Shown here in pieces: positions 26,199-36,932 of a DNA stretch of 64,000 nucleotides. A model generated the notes under the pieces. The model had not been told where the DNA came from, ran no database searches, and saw only the letters and a program-made list of their open reading frames with translations. The stretch is from Vibrio rhodolitus. GTDB lineage: Bacteria > Pseudomonadota > Gammaproteobacteria > Enterobacterales > Vibrionaceae. The stretch covers positions 302,034 to 366,033 of the forward strand of contig NZ_QLYZ01000002.1 in assembly GCF_003350325.1 (NCBI RefSeq). The letters are read 5' to 3'. A program made the translations under genes and the position numbers. The stretch's first letter is position 1. Each line of letters begins with the position of its first letter.

Positions 26199-26948
26199 GT
26201 GGAGATCTTATCTGATCAAGAAATGCTTAGGTACAACCGTCAGATTGTACTCAAGCAGTTTGATTTCGAAGGACAAGAAGCGTTAAAGCAAGCCTCTATT
26301 TTGATTCTTGGCGCTGGCGGTCTTGGATGTGCATCGAGCCAGTATCTCGCGACTGCTGGTATTGGTAAGTTGACGCTTATTGATGATGATATCGTAGAGT
26401 TGTCGAACTTGCAGCGTCAGGTACTTCATCATGATGCGGATATTGGCAAAAAGAAAGTTCAATCAGCCGCAGAGTCATTAAAGCTACTTAATCCATTTAT
26501 TAAAGTGGATACCATCGACAGACGCTTAAATGATGATGAACTACGTGCATTGATTGAAGCGCACACTTTGGTGCTCGATGCTTCAGATAACGTTGATACC
26601 CGCAATCAACTCAACCGCTTATGTTACCAAAGTAAAACACCATTGGTTTCCGGTGCGGCGATTCGTATGGAAGGTCAAATTAGCATATTTACCTACCAAG
26701 ATGAAAATGCCCCTTGCTACCAATGTTTGAGTAGCCTATTTGGTGGCGGCGCTTTAAGTTGCGTTGAAGCGGGTGTAATGGCACCTGTCGTTGGCATCAT
26801 CGGCGCAATGCAGGCGATGGAAGCAATTAAGGTGATTGCCAACTACGGTACACCTAAACAAGGCAAAATTTTGATCCTCGATGCGATGACAATGTCATGG
26901 CGTGACATGGGATTAATGAAGATGCCGAACTGCTCAGTATGTGGCTAA
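26199..26948 (+). CDS. moeB: molybdopterin-synthase adenylyltransferase MoeB
   Basis: A 249-residue E1-like enzyme that adenylates the MoaD C-terminus. The nucleotide site GAGGLGCASSQYLATAGIG lies near 31-49, and zinc ligands appear as CYQC and CSVC. Length and order match E. coli moeAB. The start is GTG 26199, with GGAG overlapping the last base of the moeA stop codon, which indicates translational coupling. A ThiF identity is less likely given the moeA partner. Confidence 0.92.
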   Translation: MEILSDQEMLRYNRQIVLKQFDFEGQEALKQASILILGAGGLGCASSQYLATAGIGKLTLIDDDIVELSNLQRQVLHHDADIGKKKVQSAAESLKLLNPFIKVDTIDRRLNDDELRALIEAHTLVLDASDNVDTRNQLNRLCYQSKTPLVSGAAIRMEGQISIFTYQDENAPCYQCLSSLFGGGALSCVEAGVMAPVVGIIGAMQAMEAIKVIANYGTPKQGKILILDAMTMSWRDMGLMKMPNCSVCG

Positions 26949-26999
26949 ATAATCCGTTGGATTAAATTCAAGCAAAGGCGATAAGGAGAAAGGCAAGGA

Positions 27000-27326
27000 A
27001 TGAATAACCCGAAAATTTTTCTTATCGCTTTTTTGTTTGCTTGCCTACTGCTAGCCAGTTTATTGCTACTAAAAACCAAGCAGACGACACAAACACTACA
27101 TGCAACCGTTATCTCGCAAACATTAACCCAATCGCTCGATGGTCATCGACGCTACCTTAATGTCATCACCCCAGATCAACGTACGCTTTTAATTAGCTCG
27201 CCGGCTAATATTGACTGTCCGCAAGGCTCAGACGTTGAAGTAGATGTTGAGTGTACATTATTTCAAAGCGAAGAAACCTATCGTTTTAAAACTTGTTATC
27301 CCAAACAGCCAAACCAACAAAAGTGA
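27000..27326 (+). CDS. small membrane-anchored protein of unknown function
   Basis: A 108-residue product with one N-terminal membrane segment or uncleaved signal (IFLIAFLFACLLLASLLLL, about 6-24). A soluble domain with four late cysteine or basic positions follows (NIDCPQGSDVEVDVECTLF). A ribosome site AAGGAG lies upstream, and it follows moeB by 51 bases, so it may belong to that operon. I do not recognise a family. It should face the periplasm. A weak stem GTGAC-ATT-GTCAC with a T-run follows the stop. Confidence 0.6.
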   Translation: MNNPKIFLIAFLFACLLLASLLLLKTKQTTQTLHATVISQTLTQSLDGHRRYLNVITPDQRTLLISSPANIDCPQGSDVEVDVECTLFQSEETYRFKTCYPKQPNQQK

Positions 27327-27377
27327 CATTGTCACCACATTTTTATCTTAACGATAAACACACGATAAAGGACTGTT

Positions 27378-28208
27378 ATGTTTCCACTCATCACCGCCGA
27401 ACAATTAGCTCAGCTGAAAGAGCAAAATGCGCAAGTTGTCATCCTTGATGCAAGTATTGAGTTCCAAATCCCAGCAGAAGGTGAGAAAGATAAAATAAAC
27501 AAAATTCCTGGCGCACTGCGCTTTGACTACGACAAAGTATTCTGCGACCAAAACTCACCACTGCCTCATATGATGCCGACGCAAGCACATTTTAATCAAC
27601 AAGCTCGCGCATTGGGCTTAGACAATGAGTCGACGATCGTGGTTTACGATAACAGCGGTACATTAGCCGCGCCACGCGCATGGTGGATGTTCAAAACAAT
27701 GGGACATAACCAAGTGGTTATTCTTGATGGTGGTCTACCAGCGTGGAAAGAGGCAGGCTTTGCCACCACAACGGAATACGCCGAGGCGAGCGCAATTGGG
27801 CATTTTGACGGTCAACTCAGTCCAAACGGCTTTTTATCCGCAGAGCAAGTACTCGCAGAGATTGATAACAGCCAAAGTTTGACGGTTGATGCTCGCTCAA
27901 AAGCGCGTTTTAACAAAGAAGTCCCTGAGCCGCGCCAAGGTGTGCGCAGCGGTCATATTCCTAATTCCATTTGTCTACCCTTTGCCGAGCTCATTCAAGG
28001 CACTAAAATAAAGAGCGTTGAACAGCTACAGCCCATTATTGAATCAGCGCTTGGAGATAAAGATAAGCAGTTTATTTTTAGCTGTGGTTCAGGCGTGACT
28101 GCCGCTATCTTATTACTTGCGGCGTATATTTGCGGCTATCAGAAGTTATCCGTTTATGATGGCTCTTGGACTGAATGGGGACAACGCGTCGATCTCCCTA
28201 TCGAATAA
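27378..28208 (+). CDS. sseA: 3-mercaptopyruvate sulfurtransferase
   Basis: A 276-residue protein with two rhodanese domains. The active-site loop CGSGVTA (Cys near 236) is the mercaptopyruvate-type loop rather than the thiosulfate-type CRKGVT. The first domain is inactive, as in the family. It moves sulfur from 3-mercaptopyruvate to thiol acceptors. The start ATG follows AAAGGA. It lies 51 bases after the small membrane protein gene; a link to Mo-cofactor sulfur supply is conceivable but only suggested by position. Confidence 0.88.
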   Translation: MFPLITAEQLAQLKEQNAQVVILDASIEFQIPAEGEKDKINKIPGALRFDYDKVFCDQNSPLPHMMPTQAHFNQQARALGLDNESTIVVYDNSGTLAAPRAWWMFKTMGHNQVVILDGGLPAWKEAGFATTTEYAEASAIGHFDGQLSPNGFLSAEQVLAEIDNSQSLTVDARSKARFNKEVPEPRQGVRSGHIPNSICLPFAELIQGTKIKSVEQLQPIIESALGDKDKQFIFSCGSGVTAAILLLAAYICGYQKLSVYDGSWTEWGQRVDLPIE

Positions 28209-28245
28209 GGTTCATAGCTGCATTGCTTCGTTCTCATATAGCAAA

Positions 28246-28274
28246 AACCCCAGCATCAGCCTGGGGTTCTTTAG
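28246..28274. terminator. bidirectional terminator, sseA / SorC gene
   Basis: Stem AACCCCAG / CTGGGGTT (28246-28253, 28261-28268) with a 7-base loop; A-run left, CTTTAG right. Confidence 0.7.
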
Positions 28275-28293
28275 TTAAAAACAGCAGCAATTA

Positions 28294-29286
28294 TTACTGC
28301 TTACTCTCTGCGATTTGTTCATCTAGGTTTAGCACTGTCAATGCATTACTTACGCTGGTTGCAATCACATCAATCGCTCCGGTTCGCAGTGCTCCAAGCA
28401 ATGCCAGCGGTTTACTATTTTCAGCCGCTATCGCGATCACTTCGGAAATCGATTTAAACTCATCAATGCCCAAGCCAATCACACGATCGCTCATCACCGT
28501 CGATGCTGCTACGCCGTGAATATCAAAGAAGTCATAACCGGCAAAATCACCTACTACCCCTTGTAACATACGCGACTGAACAACTTCGTCTGCGGTAAAC
28601 CAGCCTAAGTCCACCATATAGCTGTTCTCACTCATGTCGCCAATACCAACCAAAGCAACATCGGCTTTACGTGCTAAGTCTAATGTTTGCTTAACCGTCG
28701 CATTTTGCATAAATGCGAGTTTCTGTTCGCGGTTTTCCGCATAAGCGGGAGCATAAAGCGTTTCAGAACTGCCGCCATAACTTTTGGCAAATTGGCGACA
28801 AATGTGGTCAGCATTAAACATACCGCCTCGCGGGTGAATACCACCGATACCACAAACAAATTTGACATCTTTCTGCGGGATAACACCGACATGGTGCGCC
28901 ACTGCCGACACGTTTCTTCCCTGCCCAACCGTCATTACCGTGCCATTTTGTAGTGTACTCGCAAGGTATTTTGAAACTAAACCTGCCACTTGAAGTCGTT
29001 GTTGCTCTTCGCTTGGCTGATCTAAAGCCACCAATGCACGCTTAACACCAAAGCGATCAATCAAGCGCTGTTCAATCTTAGCGCTAAATACCGGGTGATA
29101 TTTCACAGTAATTTCGACAATGCCTTCATCGCGAGCTTGTTTGAGTAGTCGCCCTACTTTGGCTCGAGAAATTGAAAACTTCTTTGAGATCTCTTCTTGC
29201 GTTGCACCATCTTGGTAGTAAGCCACCGAGATTTCGGTAAGCAAGTCGGTGCTATCTAAGGAACTGTCTTGGTTAATGTTCGCCAT
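28294..29286 (-). CDS. SorC/DeoR-type sugar-responsive transcriptional regulator
   Basis: From ATG 29286 the product has 330 residues. An N-terminal helix-turn-helix (QEEISKKFSISRAKVGRLLK, about 30-49) is followed by the SorC sugar-binding domain (MTVGQGRNVSAVAHHV, CGIGGIHPRGG, DVALVGIGDMS). Such regulators bind a phosphosugar and act as tetramers. An upstream start at 29352 would add 22 residues of unlike composition, so I prefer 29286, though its ribosome site is weak. It is divergent from talB-tkt, which suggests it controls that pair. Effector unknown. Confidence 0.82.
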   Translation of the reverse strand: MANINQDSSLDSTDLLTEISVAYYQDGATQEEISKKFSISRAKVGRLLKQARDEGIVEITVKYHPVFSAKIEQRLIDRFGVKRALVALDQPSEEQQRLQVAGLVSKYLASTLQNGTVMTVGQGRNVSAVAHHVGVIPQKDVKFVCGIGGIHPRGGMFNADHICRQFAKSYGGSSETLYAPAYAENREQKLAFMQNATVKQTLDLARKADVALVGIGDMSENSYMVDLGWFTADEVVQSRMLQGVVGDFAGYDFFDIHGVAASTVMSDRVIGLGIDEFKSISEVIAIAAENSKPLALLGALRTGAIDVIATSVSNALTVLNLDEQIAESKQ

Positions 29287-29344
29287 AAACTTTAAATACT
29301 CATAAAAAAGATAAGCAGTTTGCTGAGATGGATTGTACGCAAAC

Positions 29345-29360
29345 ATGAGCAACCGCTCAT
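29345..29360. promoter_or_regulatory. ATGAGC-AACC-GCTCAT inverted repeat
   Basis: A perfect 6-4-6 inverted repeat about 60 bases upstream of the regulator start. It shares the GAGC/GCTC core with the palindromes at 29613-29631 and may be an autoregulatory operator. Confidence 0.4.
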
Positions 29361-29612
29361 TGACCTAGCATATGTAACACCTGCATTTTACCCTAACTTT
29401 CGCTCAGCACAATGACACTTGCTCACAGATTTAATCTCTTATCTTTAGTTCACTGCAAGCCCCGCCCTGCAAAGGCAAACGTTTATTTAGCAATATGAGA
29501 TAAGCTAACGAAAATAATCTTGATTTAGTTCACCTAATTGAGCACTCCACAATTGACTTTGTCAGTTATTAAGATAAATATGAATCCATCATTTACTCAT
29601 CAGAAGATCAAA

Positions 29613-29631
29613 TGCTCAGAGCAAATGCTCT
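29613..29631. promoter_or_regulatory. overlapping TGCTC/GAGCA palindromes upstream of talB
   Basis: TGCTC-A-GAGCA (29613-29623) overlaps AGAGCA-AA-TGCTCT (29618-29631). Three half-sites in alternating orientation suggest cooperative binding of an oligomeric regulator such as the adjacent SorC-type protein. The remaining intergenic sequence (29361-29760) is AT-rich and shows no gene. Confidence 0.45.
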
Positions 29632-29760
29632 TCAGATAAAAAGATTTCTGTTAACGTGTAGAGACGGTCTATTTTTATCCATGAACTATTCGTTAACTCG
29701 CTTGCAAATGTCAGGGCTAACCCAAGATTGAGCACTGACAAAGAAATAGGATGATCGATT

Positions 29761-30711
29761 ATGAGCAATAAATTAGAGCAACTTCGTAAGCTAACCACAG
29801 TTGTTGCAGATACTGGCGAAATTGACGCAATTAAAAAGTACCAGCCAGAAGATGCGACAACCAACCCATCTCTAATTCTAAAAGCGGCTCAAATTGCTGA
29901 GTACGCACCACTTATCGACCAAGCTATCGCATACGCGAAAACTCAAAGTTCTGACAAAGCGCAACAAGTACAAGATGCTTGTGACATGCTTGCAGTAAAT
30001 ATCGGTAAAGAAATCCTGACGACTATTCCTGGTCGCATCTCTACAGAAGTAGATGCGCGTCTTTCTTACGACACCGAAGCGAGCGTTGCTAAAGCTCGTC
30101 AGCTTATCAAGATGTACAACGATGCGGGTATCACTAACGATCGCATTCTGATCAAACTAGCGTCAACTTGGGAAGGTATCCGCGCGGCAGAAATCCTAGA
30201 GAAAGAAGGCATCAACTGTAACCTAACGCTACTATTCTCATTTGCTCAAGCGCGTGCTTGTGCTGAAGCCAGCGTATTCCTAATTTCTCCTTTCGTCGGT
30301 CGCATCATGGACTGGTACAAAGCGAAAGAAGGTCGTGATTTCGAAGCACAAGAAGATCCAGGCGTACTATCTGTAACCACTATCTACAACTACTACAAAG
30401 AATACGGCTACAACACGGTTGTAATGGGTGCAAGCTTCCGTAACATCGGCGAAATTCTTGAACTTGCTGGCTGTGACCGTCTAACTATCGCACCTGCACT
30501 TCTTGCTGAACTAGAAGCGGCTGAAGGCGAAGTGGTTGAGAAGCTGATTGACTCTAAAGGCGCATCTGAGCGTCCATCGGCAATGACTCACGCTGAGTTC
30601 CTATGGGATCATAACCAAGATGCAATGGCAGTTGAGAAACTGGCAGAAGGCATCCGCAACTTCGCGGTAGACCAAGGCAAACTTGAAGAAATGATCGCAG
30701 CTAAGCTGTAA
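29761..30711 (+). CDS. talB: transaldolase
   Basis: The 316-residue enzyme moves a dihydroxyacetone unit between sedoheptulose 7-phosphate and glyceraldehyde 3-phosphate in the pentose phosphate pathway. It is collinear with E. coli TalB (317): Asp17 in VADTGE, TTNPSL, and the Schiff-base lysine Lys132 in [20 protein letters not shown] lies upstream. Codon use is strongly biased, as in highly expressed genes. Tkt follows after 81 bases containing a terminator-like hairpin. Confidence 0.95.
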   Translation: MSNKLEQLRKLTTVVADTGEIDAIKKYQPEDATTNPSLILKAAQIAEYAPLIDQAIAYAKTQSSDKAQQVQDACDMLAVNIGKEILTTIPGRISTEVDARLSYDTEASVAKARQLIKMYNDAGITNDRILIKLASTWEGIRAAEILEKEGINCNLTLLFSFAQARACAEASVFLISPFVGRIMDWYKAKEGRDFEAQEDPGVLSVTTIYNYYKEYGYNTVVMGASFRNIGEILELAGCDRLTIAPALLAELEAAEGEVVEKLIDSKGASERPSAMTHAEFLWDHNQDAMAVEKLAEGIRNFAVDQGKLEEMIAAKL

Positions 30712-30728
30712 TCCAACGAATAAAATAA

Positions 30729-30756
30729 GGGGAACGTTTGCGTTCCCCTCTTCTTT
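30729..30756 (+). terminator. terminator between talB and tkt
   Basis: Perfect stem GGGGAACG / CGTTCCCC (30729-30736, 30741-30748) with loop TTTG, then TCTTCTTTT. It could end most talB transcripts and set a lower level for tkt if no second promoter exists. Confidence 0.7.
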
Positions 30757-30792
30757 TCCTAATTTAGAAATTAACTCTATCTGGTATTTATT

Positions 30793-32784
30793 ATGGATCG
30801 TAAACATTTAGCTAATGCAATCCGTGCGCTAAGCATGGACGGTGTACAACAAGCAAACTCTGGTCACCCTGGCGCACCTATGGGTATGGCGGACATCGCT
30901 GAAGTTCTTTGGCGCTCTCACCTAAACCATAACCCAGCAAACCCAGAATGGGCTGATCGCGACCGCTTCGTACTGTCTAACGGTCACGGCTCAATGCTAA
31001 TTTACTCTCTACTACACCTAAGTGGTTACGAGCTATCTATTGATGATCTGAAAAACTTCCGTCAATTGCACTCTAAGACGCCTGGTCACCCTGAGTATGG
31101 TTACGCACCAGGTATCGAAACAACCACGGGTCCTCTAGGTCAAGGCATCACCAACGCGGTTGGTATGGCAATGGCTGAGAAGGCACTGGCTGCTCAGTTC
31201 AATAAAGAAGGTCACGACATTGTTGATCACCACACTTACGTGTTCATGGGTGACGGCTGTCTAATGGAAGGTATCTCGCACGAGGCATGTTCTCTAGCTG
31301 GTACGCTTGGTCTTGGTAAGCTAATCGCATTCTGGGATGACAACGGTATCTCTATCGACGGTCACGTAGAAGGTTGGTTCTCAGATGATACACCGAAACG
31401 CTTTGAAGCATACGGCTGGCACGTAATCCCAGCGGTGGATGGTCACGATGCTGAAGCGATCAATGCTGCAATCATCGCAGCGAAAGCAGACCCACGCCCA
31501 ACGTTAATTTGTACTAAAACTATCATCGGTTTTGGCTCGCCAAACAAATCAGGTTCACACGACTGCCACGGTGCACCACTAGGCGCAGAAGAAATCGCAG
31601 CAGCGCGCGAATTCCTAGGTTGGGAACACCCAGCATTTGAAATCCCAGCTGACGTATACTCGCAGTGGGATGCAAAAGCAGCAGGCGCTGACAAAGAAGC
31701 GGCTTGGAACGCAAAATTTGACGCGTACGCAGCGGCATACCCTGCAGAAGCGGCAGAGCTTAAACGTCGTATCAACGGCGAACTGCCTGCAGAGTGGGAA
31801 GAGAAAGCAAGCCAAATCATTGCTGATCTTCAAGCAAATCCTGCGAACATCGCATCACGTAAAGCATCGCAAAATGCACTAGAAGCATTTGGTCAAATGC
31901 TACCAGAATTTATGGGCGGCTCTGCTGACCTAGCGCCTTCTAACCTAACCATGTGGTCGGGTTCTAAATCTCTAGAAGCAAACGACTTCTCTGGTAACTA
32001 CATCCACTACGGTGTACGTGAGTTCGGTATGACCGCGATCATGAACGGTATCGCGCTACACGGCGGTTTTGTCCCTTACGGTGCAACTTTCCTAATGTTC
32101 ATGGAATACGCACGTAACGCAATGCGCATGGCTGCTCTGATGAAAATTCAGAACATCCAAGTTTACACGCACGACTCTATCGGTCTTGGCGAAGATGGTC
32201 CAACTCACCAACCGGTTGAGCAAATCGCGTCTCTACGTCTAACACCAAACATGAGCACATGGCGTCCATGTGACCAAGTTGAGTCAGCAGTAGCTTGGAA
32301 ACTGGCAATTGAGCGTAAAGATGGTCCATCAGCATTGATCTTCTCGCGCCAAAACCTAGCGCAGCAACCACGCTCTTCTGAGCAAGTGGCTGACATCGCT
32401 AAGGGTGGTTACATCCTTAAAGATTGCACTGGCAAACCTGAGCTAATCCTAATCGCAACAGGTTCTGAAGTTGAACTTGCAGTGAAAGCGGCAGAAGAGC
32501 TAACAGCAGCAGGTAAAGCGGTACGTGTGGTATCAATGCCATCAACTGATGCATTTGATAAGCAAGATGCAGCTTACCGTGAATCAGTACTGCCATCAGA
32601 TGTAACTGCACGTATCGCAATTGAAGCGGGCATTGCTGACTTCTGGTACAAGTACGTTGGCTTTGATGGTCGCATCATCGGCATGACGACCTTTGGTGAG
32701 TCAGCGCCAGCTGATCAACTGTTCGAAATGTTTGGCTTCACAGTAGAAAACGTTGTGAGCACAGCAAACGAATTGCTTGCATAA
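30793..32784 (+). CDS. tkt: transketolase
   Basis: A 663-residue thiamine-diphosphate enzyme that moves two-carbon units between pentose, tetrose and hexose phosphates. The cofactor motif [18 protein letters not shown] is near 155-172, SGHPGAPMG is near 25-33, and the C-terminal [13 protein letters not shown] is conserved. Length matches TktA/TktB (663-667). The pairing talB-tkt mirrors E. coli talA-tktB and the vibrio chromosome II locus. Codon bias indicates high expression. Leading ATG has no strong ribosome site (TCTGGTATTTATT), which is odd for such a gene. Confidence 0.95.
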   Translation: MDRKHLANAIRALSMDGVQQANSGHPGAPMGMADIAEVLWRSHLNHNPANPEWADRDRFVLSNGHGSMLIYSLLHLSGYELSIDDLKNFRQLHSKTPGHPEYGYAPGIETTTGPLGQGITNAVGMAMAEKALAAQFNKEGHDIVDHHTYVFMGDGCLMEGISHEACSLAGTLGLGKLIAFWDDNGISIDGHVEGWFSDDTPKRFEAYGWHVIPAVDGHDAEAINAAIIAAKADPRPTLICTKTIIGFGSPNKSGSHDCHGAPLGAEEIAAAREFLGWEHPAFEIPADVYSQWDAKAAGADKEAAWNAKFDAYAAAYPAEAAELKRRINGELPAEWEEKASQIIADLQANPANIASRKASQNALEAFGQMLPEFMGGSADLAPSNLTMWSGSKSLEANDFSGNYIHYGVREFGMTAIMNGIALHGGFVPYGATFLMFMEYARNAMRMAALMKIQNIQVYTHDSIGLGEDGPTHQPVEQIASLRLTPNMSTWRPCDQVESAVAWKLAIERKDGPSALIFSRQNLAQQPRSSEQVADIAKGGYILKDCTGKPELILIATGSEVELAVKAAEELTAAGKAVRVVSMPSTDAFDKQDAAYRESVLPSDVTARIAIEAGIADFWYKYVGFDGRIIGMTTFGESAPADQLFEMFGFTVENVVSTANELLA

Positions 32785-32799
32785 ACCACGCAAAAACGA

Positions 32800-32828
32800 A
32801 ACACCCGCCAAACGGCGGGTGTTTTTTT
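32800..32828. terminator. tkt terminator, shared with the YdcH-family gene
   Basis: Stem AACACCCGCC / GGCGGGTGTT (32800-32809, 32814-32823) with loop AAAC, followed by a run of seven T that overlaps the end of the convergent gene. Confidence 0.85.
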
Positions 32829-33063
32829 ATTTACTGATACGTTGGTAAAGAGAGTCTTTAAGCACGGCTCGGCTATGCTTCAACTTATTCATTTCAGCAT
32901 CATCTATCGGTGCACCTCTTAGTTCGAGAACTCTTATTTCTTTATCAAGTGAATTGTACTCTTTGACATCATTCGCGAATGACATGTCACTCTTGGTTAG
33001 TTGATGGATGACCTCTCCATGTTCTGGAAATTCATGTAATAAGGAATGATTTTCACCTAACAT
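32827..33063 (-). CDS. YdcH/DUF465-family protein
   Basis: A 78-residue cytosolic protein beginning MLGENHSLLHEFPEHGEVIH, the DUF465 signature, then a helical, charged coiled-coil-like body (KEYNSLDKEIRVLELRG). The family is widespread and uncharacterised. An excellent ribosome site AAGGAG precedes the ATG. It is convergent with tkt, and their ends nearly touch. Confidence 0.85.
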   Translation of the reverse strand: MLGENHSLLHEFPEHGEVIHQLTKSDMSFANDVKEYNSLDKEIRVLELRGAPIDDAEMNKLKHSRAVLKDSLYQRISK

Positions 33064-33357
33064 AACGACTCCTTGTGTCCAGCGTATTTCAAAGCGAATC
33101 CTGCCACAAATACGGGCATTGCTTATAAGTGTAGTGCGAAATTAATTCCTCTGCCGTATCCGCTAAAACTTCTGTTTCCAATTGGCACTATCAGCTCTCC
33201 AGACTTGATTCACCACTTGCTCAACTGTCAAATTTAATTTTAAGCATTTTCCACACAGTCCAAAAAATGAAATAAAGATCACTAAGTTACACTAGATTAA
33301 CCAGATGGCTGTTCTACACTTTTCATATCAGTTGGCTTTAACCGGATAATCTTAATA

Positions 33358-36300
33358 ATGAGCACATGGAGTTGGTGGCAAGACGTTTCGCTAAAATACA
33401 AATTATATGGTTTGGTATTTTTGCCGATTGCACTGCTGATTTATCTCGCTTTGGTGCAGATAAGTGCACTCAATAAAAACACAGAATCTCTCGTTCGAGC
33501 AACCAACACCACAACTTTTCTGCGCGGAGTGTCTGGTGTCTACTCGCCAAACGACAATGGTCTGTCTTCCTCATCTCTCAATCAACTGATCCCCAAGACA
33601 TATGATGCGCCCGTCGCTCCAGAAATTCGCGATGCCGTACAAAACTTAATCTCAACACGCCAAGAGCTGAGTAAGAACCTCTCTCTGGAAGACAAGCTCG
33701 ACAATTACGAATGGCAAGCGGAGATATACCATCAACTATTGTTGAGCCTCGAAATGATCGACTTTTCCCAACTGCCAGCAGATATTCAGAATAATATCAA
33801 AGCACTTATGCAACTCGAGTGGATGCTCTTTTGGGCGAACGAGGAAACCCAACTGAGCAATGTACTGGTGCAGTCATTTCAACAGTATGGCGAGTACGAT
33901 CAAGATATTCGCGATCAACTGCAAACACTCAGTGAACGCCAACAACTCTACATTGAACGCTTCGTCAATCTTAATGCCAATGCTGAACAAGTCGAGTTGA
34001 TGATCAAAACCTTTACTAACTCTGCTTTTACTAACAGCCAAGCATTTCGACAAGATTTAGCCTCACTGACTTCCCTCGCCTCTTTAAATAGCCGGGCAAT
34101 ACAACTCGGCAGCGAAGCAATGAATGCGCGTCTAAAGCTACTTAACGATGTTGGTAAAACTATCGAGTTTCAAATCATTCAAAGTATCGACGCCTCGATA
34201 CAACAAGCACAAACAACTCGAATCGCCTATATCTGCTTGGTGTTTTTGCTGACACTGGCGGTGGTTTATATCGCCTTTAAACTCACTCGACACATTACCC
34301 AAAACCTCAACCTTGTGCTTGATTACCTCAAATCAGAGGATAGCCACAATACCGAGCAGCTTACCCTATCAGTGCCGGGGAAAGATGAACTCGGTCGTTT
34401 TGCCCATGAAGTGGAAAGATTGACGATAGAGCGCAAACTCGCCAATGAACGCTTAACTCAAGCAAAAGAAGATGCGGAGCAAGCCAAAGATGCAGCAATA
34501 AGAGCCAACCGTGCTAAAAGTAGCTTCCTGGCCAATATGTCTCATGAAATTCGCACTCCACTCAATGGTGTTATAGGTATTTCGGAAGTGCTTTCAGAGA
34601 CCCAGCTCTCCGCTGCACAACGCGACTATGTCGATACCATAGAGACTTCTTCTCAGCTTTTACTTAGTTTGATTAACGATATTCTCGATTTTTCAAAAAT
34701 TGAATCGGGTATGTTGCTCATCAGTCATCATTCAACTTCTATTCGTGAGGTTATTTATGATGTCGCAGCGATCATTGCTCCTAAAGTAAAAGAAAAAGAC
34801 CTCAACCTTCTTGTTTCCATTAGCTCAGATACACCATACAAGGTGTTAGTGGATGATCACCGTCTACGCCAAACACTCATGAACTTTATGTCTAATGCAG
34901 TCAAGTTTACTCCATCTGGCAGTGTCGAAATTGCTGTCGAAACAAAAAGCTTATCTCCGCAGCAAGTCAATCTCGAGTTTTCAGTACGCGATACTGGCAT
35001 TGGAATTGATCCCCACAAGCAACAGCAGATATTCAAGCCGTTTGCTCAAGAGGATGACTCAACAACTCGTCAGTTTGGCGGAACAGGTTTGGGCTTAGCC
35101 ATTAGCACTCAGTTAGTAGAGATGATGGGCGGTAAGATACAACTTGAGTCAGAGAAAAATGTCGGTAGCCGCTTCTTTTTTAACTTACAACTCGAAGTAG
35201 AACAACTTGATTTCAGCTCAAAAAGTACACCTCAGACCAATATATGCTTGATTGGTAGTGATGCAGTTAACCGACAACGAGTGCGTCAAGAACTGGAATT
35301 TTTCCATCAGATAATCACGGCTGAATTTGATCATTTAAAAGATTACACAGACCATACACCAACCCTTGCTCATACCACTGTCTTGGTTGAATCAGAAACG
35401 GAATCCGTTTCACTCTACGAAGATGACTTAAAGCACTTATCTCACCTCCATCACGTGTGTATTGTGAGACCGTTTAGTAGTCAACCTCATGAATTTCCGA
35501 GTGATATTCAATCTATTGTAACTCAACCTCTACTTGGTCAACGGCTACTAAAAGCCATCACCTCGCGCACTATCGATGTCGTTAACCCAGAAGTTCATCT
35601 TGTTGAGGAAGACAACTGTAGTAAGCGAATTCTAGTGGTAGAGGATAACGCCGTTAATCGAAAAATTGCAGGTTTGCACCTTTCTAACGCAGGCATTGAA
35701 TACGAGATTGCTCACGATGGCGCGGAAGCCGTCCAAATGTATATTTCACATCCAGAATTCTACTCTTTAATTCTGATGGATTGCATGATGCCAATTATGG
35801 ATGGCTTTGAAGCAACTAAACAAATTCGTGAATTTGAAAGTAAGCAATCTCGCAAAGTACCAATTATCGCTCTAACCGCGAGCGTGCTCGATGAAGATAT
35901 CGAGTTATGCTTCAACGCAGGCATGAACGATTATCTTGCCAAACCATTTAAAGCCGATGCCTTATTAGTCAAAATCTGCGAACACATAAAGATTGAACCC
36001 AAACTGCCAGTAGATGACGAAAACCAGCCAGAGGAGTTCGAAGTTACTCAACAAGATACCGGCACAGGGAAAGTACTGTTAGTCGAAGATAATACCGTCA
36101 ACCAAAAGGTTGCTTCCCTCATCCTTGAAAAGGCAGGCTATGACTACGATATCGCAGAAAATGGTCAGATTGCCGTTGATATGTATCGACACCAACAAGA
36201 CTATCAAGTGATTCTGATGGATTGCATGATGCCAGTAAAAGATGGATTCGAAGCAACACGCGAAATTCGTCGTCTTGAAAAAAAACAGGGCATCGCAAAA

Positions 36301-36435
36301 ACACCCATTATTGCTCTTACCGCCAGTGTAATTGATGACGACATTCAACGCTGCTATGACTCAGGAATGGATGCTTATCTTGCCAAGCCAGTAAGAAAAA
36401 AACTTCTCATAGATAAAATTGAAAACGTCGTCTGA
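33358..36435 (+). CDS. hybrid sensor histidine kinase with two receiver domains
   Basis: A 1025-residue inner-membrane sensor. Membrane segments at about 14-30 and 282-303 enclose a 250-residue, mostly helical periplasmic region. A coiled linker leads to the phosphoacceptor domain ([10 protein letters not shown], His398), then the ATPase domain ([21 protein letters not shown]). Two complete receiver domains follow, with phosphorylation sites Asp808 and Asp955 (both LMDCMMP-type). A stretch at about 625-740 between ATPase and receivers looks like a degenerate receiver without the acidic pocket. There is no HPt domain, so the phosphate must pass to a separate HPt protein. The two downstream genes follow within 20 bases and probably share function. 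Confidence 0.88.
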   Translation: MSTWSWWQDVSLKYKLYGLVFLPIALLIYLALVQISALNKNTESLVRATNTTTFLRGVSGVYSPNDNGLSSSSLNQLIPKTYDAPVAPEIRDAVQNLISTRQELSKNLSLEDKLDNYEWQAEIYHQLLLSLEMIDFSQLPADIQNNIKALMQLEWMLFWANEETQLSNVLVQSFQQYGEYDQDIRDQLQTLSERQQLYIERFVNLNANAEQVELMIKTFTNSAFTNSQAFRQDLASLTSLASLNSRAIQLGSEAMNARLKLLNDVGKTIEFQIIQSIDASIQQAQTTRIAYICLVFLLTLAVVYIAFKLTRHITQNLNLVLDYLKSEDSHNTEQLTLSVPGKDELGRFAHEVERLTIERKLANERLTQAKEDAEQAKDAAIRANRAKSSFLANMSHEIRTPLNGVIGISEVLSETQLSAAQRDYVDTIETSSQLLLSLINDILDFSKIESGMLLISHHSTSIREVIYDVAAIIAPKVKEKDLNLLVSISSDTPYKVLVDDHRLRQTLMNFMSNAVKFTPSGSVEIAVETKSLSPQQVNLEFSVRDTGIGIDPHKQQQIFKPFAQEDDSTTRQFGGTGLGLAISTQLVEMMGGKIQLESEKNVGSRFFFNLQLEVEQLDFSSKSTPQTNICLIGSDAVNRQRVRQELEFFHQIITAEFDHLKDYTDHTPTLAHTTVLVESETESVSLYEDDLKHLSHLHHVCIVRPFSSQPHEFPSDIQSIVTQPLLGQRLLKAITSRTIDVVNPEVHLVEEDNCSKRILVVEDNAVNRKIAGLHLSNAGIEYEIAHDGAEAVQMYISHPEFYSLILMDCMMPIMDGFEATKQIREFESKQSRKVPIIALTASVLDEDIELCFNAGMNDYLAKPFKADALLVKICEHIKIEPKLPVDDENQPEEFEVTQQDTGTGKVLLVEDNTVNQKVASLILEKAGYDYDIAENGQIAVDMYRHQQDYQVILMDCMMPVKDGFEATREIRRLEKKQGIAKTPIIALTASVIDDDIQRCYDSGMDAYLAKPVRKKLLIDKIENVV

Positions 36436-36451
36436 GGCTAGGACTAATTCC

Positions 36452-36931
36452 ATGGAACAGTTAAGACAAGTTGTGCATCACATACCTGCGAGAATCATCT
36501 CGCTGCTGCTATGCGCGATCGCATTTGGGGTTTCTCTACCCTCACACGCGCTCGCCGCAGAACAATACGCCATTTTCACACTCAACGATTCGTTCGAAAA
36601 AATGTCTGTGTTAAAAGCGCGCAAGCTTTACCGAGGCAAAGCGAAATCAATTAATGGACAACGTTTCGAACTCTCTGATTGGCCAGCAAATAGCTCTGAG
36701 CGCGAGGAGTTTTATCGTTATCTGTTAGGTAAAAATACTGCGCAAATGAATGCGCATTGGGCAGCACTATCTTTCTCCGGTAAAGCCCGTCCCCCCAAAG
36801 AGATCTCACAATCAGAAGTTCAAAGCTTGATTGAATGGATGGAAGAAAAGCCGAATCGGATTGGCTACGCCCCAATAACATCTCTACCAGCGAATGCTAA
36901 CGTCTTATTTGTTGTCAGTGAGGATAATTAA
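36452..36931 (+). CDS. PstS-like periplasmic protein
   Basis: A 159-residue protein with a signal peptide (hydrophobic IISLLLCAIAFGVSLPSHALA, cleaved about residue 36) and a compact domain resembling the short substrate-binding-like proteins annotated near phosphate PstS. Matching features are FTLNDSFEKMSVLKARKLYR, WPANSSEREEFYRYLLGK, and IEWMEEKPNRIGYAP. It is too short for a full two-lobe binding protein. The ATG at 36452 has AGGA eight bases upstream and sits 16 bases after the kinase stop. It may bind a ligand and report to the kinase; that is inference from gene order. Confidence 0.7.
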   Translation: MEQLRQVVHHIPARIISLLLCAIAFGVSLPSHALAAEQYAIFTLNDSFEKMSVLKARKLYRGKAKSINGQRFELSDWPANSSEREEFYRYLLGKNTAQMNAHWAALSFSGKARPPKEISQSEVQSLIEWMEEKPNRIGYAPITSLPANANVLFVVSEDN

Positions 36932-36932
36932 T

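Noticed and set aside
31443..31820. 125-codon minus-strand open frame inside tkt
   Set aside because: It is a shadow of the strongly codon-biased transketolase gene, with no ribosome site and alanine/serine-rich artefact composition.
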